Assembly (NCBI GenBank): GCA_022885665.1
Contig: JAGQDJ010000028.1
Coordinates: 469,972-533,971 of the forward strand
Reading direction: 5' to 3'
Length of the DNA stretch: 64,000 nt
From: Triops longicaudatus
Taxonomy: Eukaryota > Arthropoda > Branchiopoda > Notostraca > Triopsidae
Shown: in pieces, positions 59,185 through 64,000 of the stretch
Position numbering within the stretch: the stretch's first letter is position 1
How the letters are laid out: the number at the start of each line of letters is the position of its first letter
The notes under the pieces: generated by a model
The model's database searches: none
Seen by the model: the letters and a program-made list of their open reading frames with translations, nothing else
What the model was told of the DNA's origin: nothing
Program-made: the position numbers and the translations under genes

Positions 59185-61274
59185 CTAGAAACTAGCCACT
59201 TGGTTGCCGTTAACAATCGAAGTACCCGCTATTACAAAATGGTACCCGATTTGTGACCCTAACAAACGAAACGCTGCTGCTTCAGCGAGTGTAATCCCAC
59301 CTACGCAGAACACCAAAACGGTTCTTGACACATTTGCCGCAGCAGCACTTGTCAAGTGAGAAGCTTCTTGTCTTTGGCTAGCCAATAAGGGCCCGACCAA
59401 AATACTTCTCAATGCTTCGTCTACTTGGACAACATTATCATTTTTCAGGAACCGTTCCACGACGCGACAAAATAAGGGTACATACGAGCCCCCGAAGACG
59501 TAACTCATATCCGTAGGATGACGAAGATCAAGAGGATTGGTATTTTCAGGTACTAGATGGAGCTTGCGAGACCAGGTCTTGAACGGCGTGCCTTTGATTG
59601 GGAATGACAAACCGGTGACGGCTTTGGTGGCAATATTTCCCAAAAGGTCCGACCGCCCTAGGCTCAAAGTAGATTGCAGGCTAAAGCTTGGAGTGCGCGT
59701 TTTCAACAGACCACACTGTTGTAGTCGATGCCAAACCCACATGTACTCGTAACCATAAGCTTGAGTATACTTTTTCTGCCAAGTTTTGAGTTCCTTGTCC
59801 GAGAAGCCGTCTTGAGTCAATGAGCACAAGCAAAGCAGCCGCAATGTGCTAACTGGCTCTATACTTCGTGCCATACAGTCTTCTATGTAGGTCAGATTGT
59901 CTTTATAATTGATGCAATCTAGCAAGTCTTGCTCTACTCTTAACTGATCTTCCAAAATCCCTGTTTTGCACTTGAGGACCGACTAAGCAAAGTATCAAAA
60001 TATAACACAAAACTATGAAGGGATAATAGCTTACTTCGCAGGCATTTATGTGAAGTCCAACTGAGCGCTGTTGAGACTGAATTTCTCGCAAGTCGTTCGC
60101 AACAAACTTTTTCATCTCAGTGACAGAATTCGTGTGGCGCTTAGCCGAACGGGACTGGATTTCTTTGACTTTCATACTCAAGATGCTGAGCACAGAGGCA
60201 AAATGTCTTCCGCGGACCTAAAACATGCAAAAATAAAACAAATAAAAGGAAGCTTATGACTTGAATGTGGCAACGAGTATAAGGAGTTAATACCTGAGCA
60301 TAAACGTCATCTTTTTCACTATGCAACGTAATCTTTTGCTTCTCTCCTCGACTTTCTGCTTCTTTTTCCTCGCCGACTATGTCAACGCATCCAGCTCGCA
60401 TGCCAAAAACTTCATCCAACATTCCTTCGTAATTTAGTTGCGAAAGCAAAATGGATATAAAATCAATATCACGGTCGAAGATAAAAAGGTGGCCAAATGG
60501 GCAGTGTATCTGCTGTGTGACGAAATTGGTATCAATCCTAGCCGGTCTCTCGGGGGGAAGTTCTCTTGACAGAACATCCATAAGAGACTTGATGGTATTC
60601 GATAATCTTCCTAGGGCTATAATATTCGGTATGAGTCCGAAAACTTCTTGTATGCTGTTTAGCGCTTTGCTTATAGGTACTAGGAGGGATTGGTCGCCAT
60701 TAACTACGCTGGACTGAAAGAAGTTAGCAAATTCCAACGATAGCAAGTCGTTGTCCAAAGGGATGAAGTCATGATGATACTCATGTACTCGGATATGGCC
60801 CAGTACTCCCTCTTCTTCGAAAATATCTTGTACGAAATGGAGGGCTTTCGGGACTAGGATGCAGTGATACTGGAACGGGACTGGTTGTGATGCACCAGAT
60901 ACTGAACTTTGGACGTGCTGACATACCAGACGGGCAGCGCTCACTACAGCTGGTATAACGTAAACTCGCGTTGGGTGGGCCCAAGTTGGAGGAGCATTAC
61001 CCAGCTTAAACATTTTGTCCACCCCATGTTCCCTAATGTAGGATGCGTATATGAACCCACACTATATTTAGATATTCTCATAAGGTTTATACGGTTACCT
61101 CAATACTCTTGCTCCAACGATTAGATCAAGAGTTTTCAACAAGCTTTCATGAATAACCAAGTCCTTCGCAAGATCCGTGCTACCTTTTCTTATTTCTAAG
61201 CGTGAAATTAGAGCTATAAAACGTCCACGTGAGAGTTCTCGCAAAACATCCAATTCGGGAAAAGAAGCACTCAT
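59185..61274 (-). CDS. VPS33B: VPS33B, Sec1/Munc18-family vacuolar sorting protein
   Basis: Four exons: 61274-61099, 61032-60294, 60217-60035 and 59982-59185, giving 631 residues (human 617). VPS33B is an SM protein that partners VIPAS39/VPS16B in endosomal and lysosome-related traffic. Shared blocks are LREHGVDKMFKL, FIPLDNDLLSLEFANFF, GHLFIFDRDIDFISILLSQL, SVGLHINACE, LRLLCLCSLTQDGFSDKEL, DMSYVFGGSYVPLFCRVVE and FCVGGITLAEAAAFRLLG. The order and the double-acid DRDIDF loop fit VPS33B better than VPS33A. The ATG at 61274 is used; the frame is open further up only from a non-ATG codon. Its 3' end is 92 bp from the FEM1B stop, tail to tail. Confidence 0.93.
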
Positions 61275-62383
61275 TTTTCCCACTATCTTTGGATGGACAT
61301 CCAGCTCGAAAAATGTCAACAATACATGTCTGTAAACAGACTTAGGAGACCCCGCCCCAACTTCCGACGTGTCTCTGGTTAGCCACAGTTTTATCAGATG
61401 GAGAACATTTACATACGATTTTTTTATTTTATTTTATTTATTTATTTTTTAATTGAGAGAAAAAAGCATTTTCAAGAAGCGTCAACGGACACGGTAGTAC
61501 CAAGGTCACATGCCAAACATTAATAAAGATTAAAGAATAGAATTACGTTGCTGTCTGTCTCTCTTAAAGTCAATTTGTAAGGACACAGTGAAATTTCGTT
61601 TTAAGGTTTTAGCGTGCAGTGTACGAAGTGGTCTGAATTTCAACTACCATTTTTATTTTTCCCAAAAAACTGATCAAGAAAGTGTTATTAACTTACGCAC
61701 TTTCTTACAAAAATGGCTAATTACACGTGGCTCTTGAAAAGTTTGTTAGGCATTAAATTTTGTAAATTACAGAACTCAACAACCACAAAGCGGAATGAGC
61801 GCCAGCTTTCCTGAAACAGTTAAGACCAGATACGAGAACAACCTTTCTGAGCCGGGATTAGATAACAATATATAATAGAACTGAAAATGCGTTTGTCGGA
61901 GTTTAAACCTTCCTTCTACCTCGGGACAGAAAAACTCCTGTTGGGTTACATTGGTAGTTCTTTATAGGGAGCGCTTTTCTCCGCATTCTCGTAACGGCGG
62001 ATTATTTGACACAACACTAGCCAGCAGTTCGTTGTGAAAGGTTTCGTGAATAGTTCTTGTAAGTAATCCTACTTGCTTTATCCGGGATGCGCATACATTA
62101 AGCGCATTTACTCTTCAAATTAAAGGCCACGATGGAAGAGTAAAAAAAAAGGATAAGGCTTTTTTTATAAGTAATGGCTAGCTGCTTCAGCCGCGGAATA
62201 TCTTTTTTAGAATTTAAGTTGTTTTTTATTTCGCAATTGGACGATCAGACCTACTCCTTAATCGACCGTAACTTACCTCGAAAATGTATTTTTGTGAATT
62301 TCGGAACAATTAGACTATTTATATTTTGAAAATTGTATAGAGGTTACGGAAACCAACAGGCCCTTTATTTGATGCGTAATTCT
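61275..62383. other. Intergenic DNA upstream of VPS33B and downstream of the carboxypeptidase
   Basis: No gene is supported. It contains a T-rich tract of TTTTA/TTTA words near 61419-61453. The side next to 61275 should hold the VPS33B promoter and leader. Confidence 0.5.
62364..62369 (-). terminator. Carboxypeptidase polyadenylation signal AATAAA
   Basis: Plus-strand TTTATT at this site reads AATAAA on the minus strand, only 14 nt after the carboxypeptidase stop (62384-62386). It implies a very short 3' UTR. Confidence 0.65.
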
Positions 62384-64000
62384 CTACATAGTAATGGTGG
62401 CGTCGGCCACAACTTTAATCGCTTCCCAAGTCTCAGTAACAGTTGGCATGATTTCGCTGGGAGGTAATACGAATCCATTGACTCCCGTGTCGCGCAATTC
62501 AACGGTATAAGCATACGAAATGCCCGCTCCTCCCTTGGCCCAGTCGTCTGAACCACCGCTAGCAACGTCTGATGCAAAGAAACAGATAATTTGGACATTC
62601 ATTTTGCAAAGATAGCTTACATAGAACATTGGTGGACGTCCCAACGGTGTACTCAGTGCCGTAGACAGCCGTTAAAGCACTAGTAGCGGATAAAGCCAGA
62701 TTATTCTACGGAATAAAACACGAACGTTAGTTTATCCGAGTTTAAGTTTTATCGTGCCTACCAGTTGTTCATAATCGTCCGGCAAATCGGAAGTAAATCC
62801 CCATGGGAATAGCCAGTACTGATGAATGGAAAATCATTTACATATACCAAGCACGTACGTTTATGCGATGTAATACTTGTCCATAGGAGTGGAAAGTCAG
62901 ATACACCTTGGTCTGGCTAGCAACACTCAAAATAGTATCACGTACTACTTGAGACTCAGGTTCGGAAAACGCACTAGGACCGAGGTATGTCTCCTGACAA
63001 CCATTTGAACTAGTTCCACCTTCTATAATTGGAAATTATGCACTTCAAATCGGAAGAAATATTCAAGATTCTACAAACCGTTCCAGTGGAATCCAAAGTT
63101 TCTGTAAAATTTAAAATAAGAAATGAAAAGTTAGCTACATAGACCATATATTCTGATGGAATATTACCGGTTCAAATCGACTCCAAGGCATTTATCGTGA
63201 TTAGTAACGCCACGATTCTTGCGCCATAAGCGATCCTAGGGAACTTTTTTTGCTGTACTGTTTACTATTATTTTAAGTACTTTCGCTTTAACTTACATCA
63301 GAGAATGAGAATTCGTAACCGTCAGGATTAATGACGGGCATAATGTACCAATCCAAGTTATCCAAATATTGAGGGTGGGCGGCGTAGTTTTCGACTAACT
63401 CCTGCACCAACCAAGTAACAGTAGCGGGAGAGATCCATTCACGAGCGTGGATGCCTGTACACATTATTGACGTTGCATGAAAATTGAAACCTAATCTGGC
63501 AACAGTACCTCCGTCAATGAAGATAGCATTCTTTCCCGAGCCACCTGTGCTGAGTTTGATCAAAGTAAGATCGCGACCCTGGACACTTTTGCCAGCGGAC
63601 GATACGGTAACTTTATCGGGATAAGCGCTTGCTAACGCGTAGGCAAATCCTTCAATCTAACGAAAAATTGCACTGCTCAAAATATTGTACAGCTGTAACA
63701 TATAGCATATAGCATTGCTTACATCAGCTAATGGATAGTAATCATCCCAGGTAAGGTTGTAAAGCGCAGAACGAGGTCCGGCTTGGACGCGAGGAATGCG
63801 AGCGACGTTATCAATTAATCTATGATATATTCAGCTAGAAATAAGTAAATTACGAGCGAAGTTACTTACGTCTGTACGTCAGGAACGGATACTGTGTAAG
63901 CAATATTCAATTTGTTTAGCCAGTTTTCCAAGTATTCCACTGATTCCGCACTGGCCATTATGTCTGTCTTTCCTACACGGACAGGGCTCCAGAAGTCAAG
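62384..64000 (-). CDS. M14 zinc carboxypeptidase, B-like specificity (5' end outside window)
   Basis: Ten exons are visible: 64000-63870, 63819-63723, 63656-63509, 63454-63297, 63235-63168, 63101-63079, 63022-62877, 62818-62762, 62705-62621 and 62568-62384, encoding the last 365 residues. Only the signal peptide and start of the propeptide are missing. It removes C-terminal residues from peptides, probably as a secreted digestive enzyme. Visible active-site parts are the zinc ligands in GIHAREWIS and TFHSYGQ, the substrate-binding Arg region LWRKNRG and DLNRN, the Tyr of LYVASGG and the catalytic Glu of TVELRDTG. The residue after GGS is Asp (GGSDDW), the position that is Asp in carboxypeptidase B and Ile in bovine carboxypeptidase A, so basic C-terminal residues are the inferred preference. 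Introns are about 50-70 nt. Confidence 0.93.
63079..63101 (-). other. 23-nt micro-exon of the carboxypeptidase
   Basis: This exon carries one base completing a split Arg codon, seven codons (NFGFHWN) and the first base of the next codon. The split Arg is the one in LNRN that binds the substrate carboxylate in this family. Phases 2 in and 1 out match the neighbours, and the family consensus NRNFGFHW across the junctions supports it. Confidence 0.85.
63455..63508 (-). other. 54-nt stop-free intron before the zinc motif of the carboxypeptidase
   Basis: It starts GTACTG after GACGGAG and ends GTGTACAG. It is a multiple of three with no stop, so retention would insert 18 residues between DGG and IHARE. 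Removal restores the family sequence DGGIHAREWIS, so splicing is the expected form. Confidence 0.85.

Noticed and set aside
3672..61274. Idea that endophilin A, SNX1/2 and VPS33B form a membrane-traffic gene cluster.
   Set aside because: They are separated by unrelated genes and by 40 kb of gene-poor DNA, and they act in different steps. Chance linkage of housekeeping genes is enough.

Overview
The window reads as nuclear DNA of an arthropod, most likely a branchiopod crustacean of the Daphnia type. This is inferred from the protein families (Dpr-type immunoglobulin proteins, endophilin A with insect-like sequence, a digestive-type M14 carboxypeptidase, a GMC oxidoreductase), from GT-AG introns that are mostly 46-80 nt long, and from moderate GC. 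The genus is not proven. All gene models were built by hand from reading frame, splice sites and phase. Every exon junction used keeps frame, and most protein products match the usual length of their family.

Left block (1-6.8 kb) is compact: the 3' part of a GMC oxidoreductase (+), SNAPC3 (-) and endophilin A (-). The GMC and SNAPC3 genes converge and their coding ends overlap by 14 bp.

Central block (6.8-48.4 kb) is a large, gene-poor domain containing one recognisable gene, a Dpr-family two-Ig cell-surface protein (+, five exons over 26 kb). It has an isolated signal-peptide exon, an 18.7-kb first intron and about 11 kb of empty upstream DNA. Its first Ig domain lacks the second canonical cysteine. 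The third intron carries a piggyBac-like miniature element, a 34-bp perfect palindrome and an A/T minisatellite. A pogo/Tigger-like miniature element lies downstream of the gene.

Right block (48.4-64 kb) is compact again: RPRD2-like (-), SNX1/2 (-), FEM1B (+), VPS33B (-) and a carboxypeptidase B-like zinc peptidase (-, cut by the window end). SNX1/2 and FEM1B are divergent over a 230-bp gap; FEM1B and VPS33B converge 92 bp apart.

Functionally these are separate housekeeping and neural genes rather than one pathway: snRNA transcription (SNAPC3), Pol II CTD binding (RPRD2), membrane traffic (endophilin A, SNX1/2, VPS33B), ubiquitin ligase substrate choice (FEM1B), synaptic recognition (Dpr) and digestion (carboxypeptidase). 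I see no operon, CRISPR array, rRNA, tRNA or viral gene. The points most worth a second look are the cysteine-less Dpr Ig domain, an in-frame cassette exon at the tip of the endophilin BAR domain, the overlapping convergent coding ends, the miniature transposons, stop-free 54-nt introns and a 23-nt micro-exon in the peptidase active-site region.
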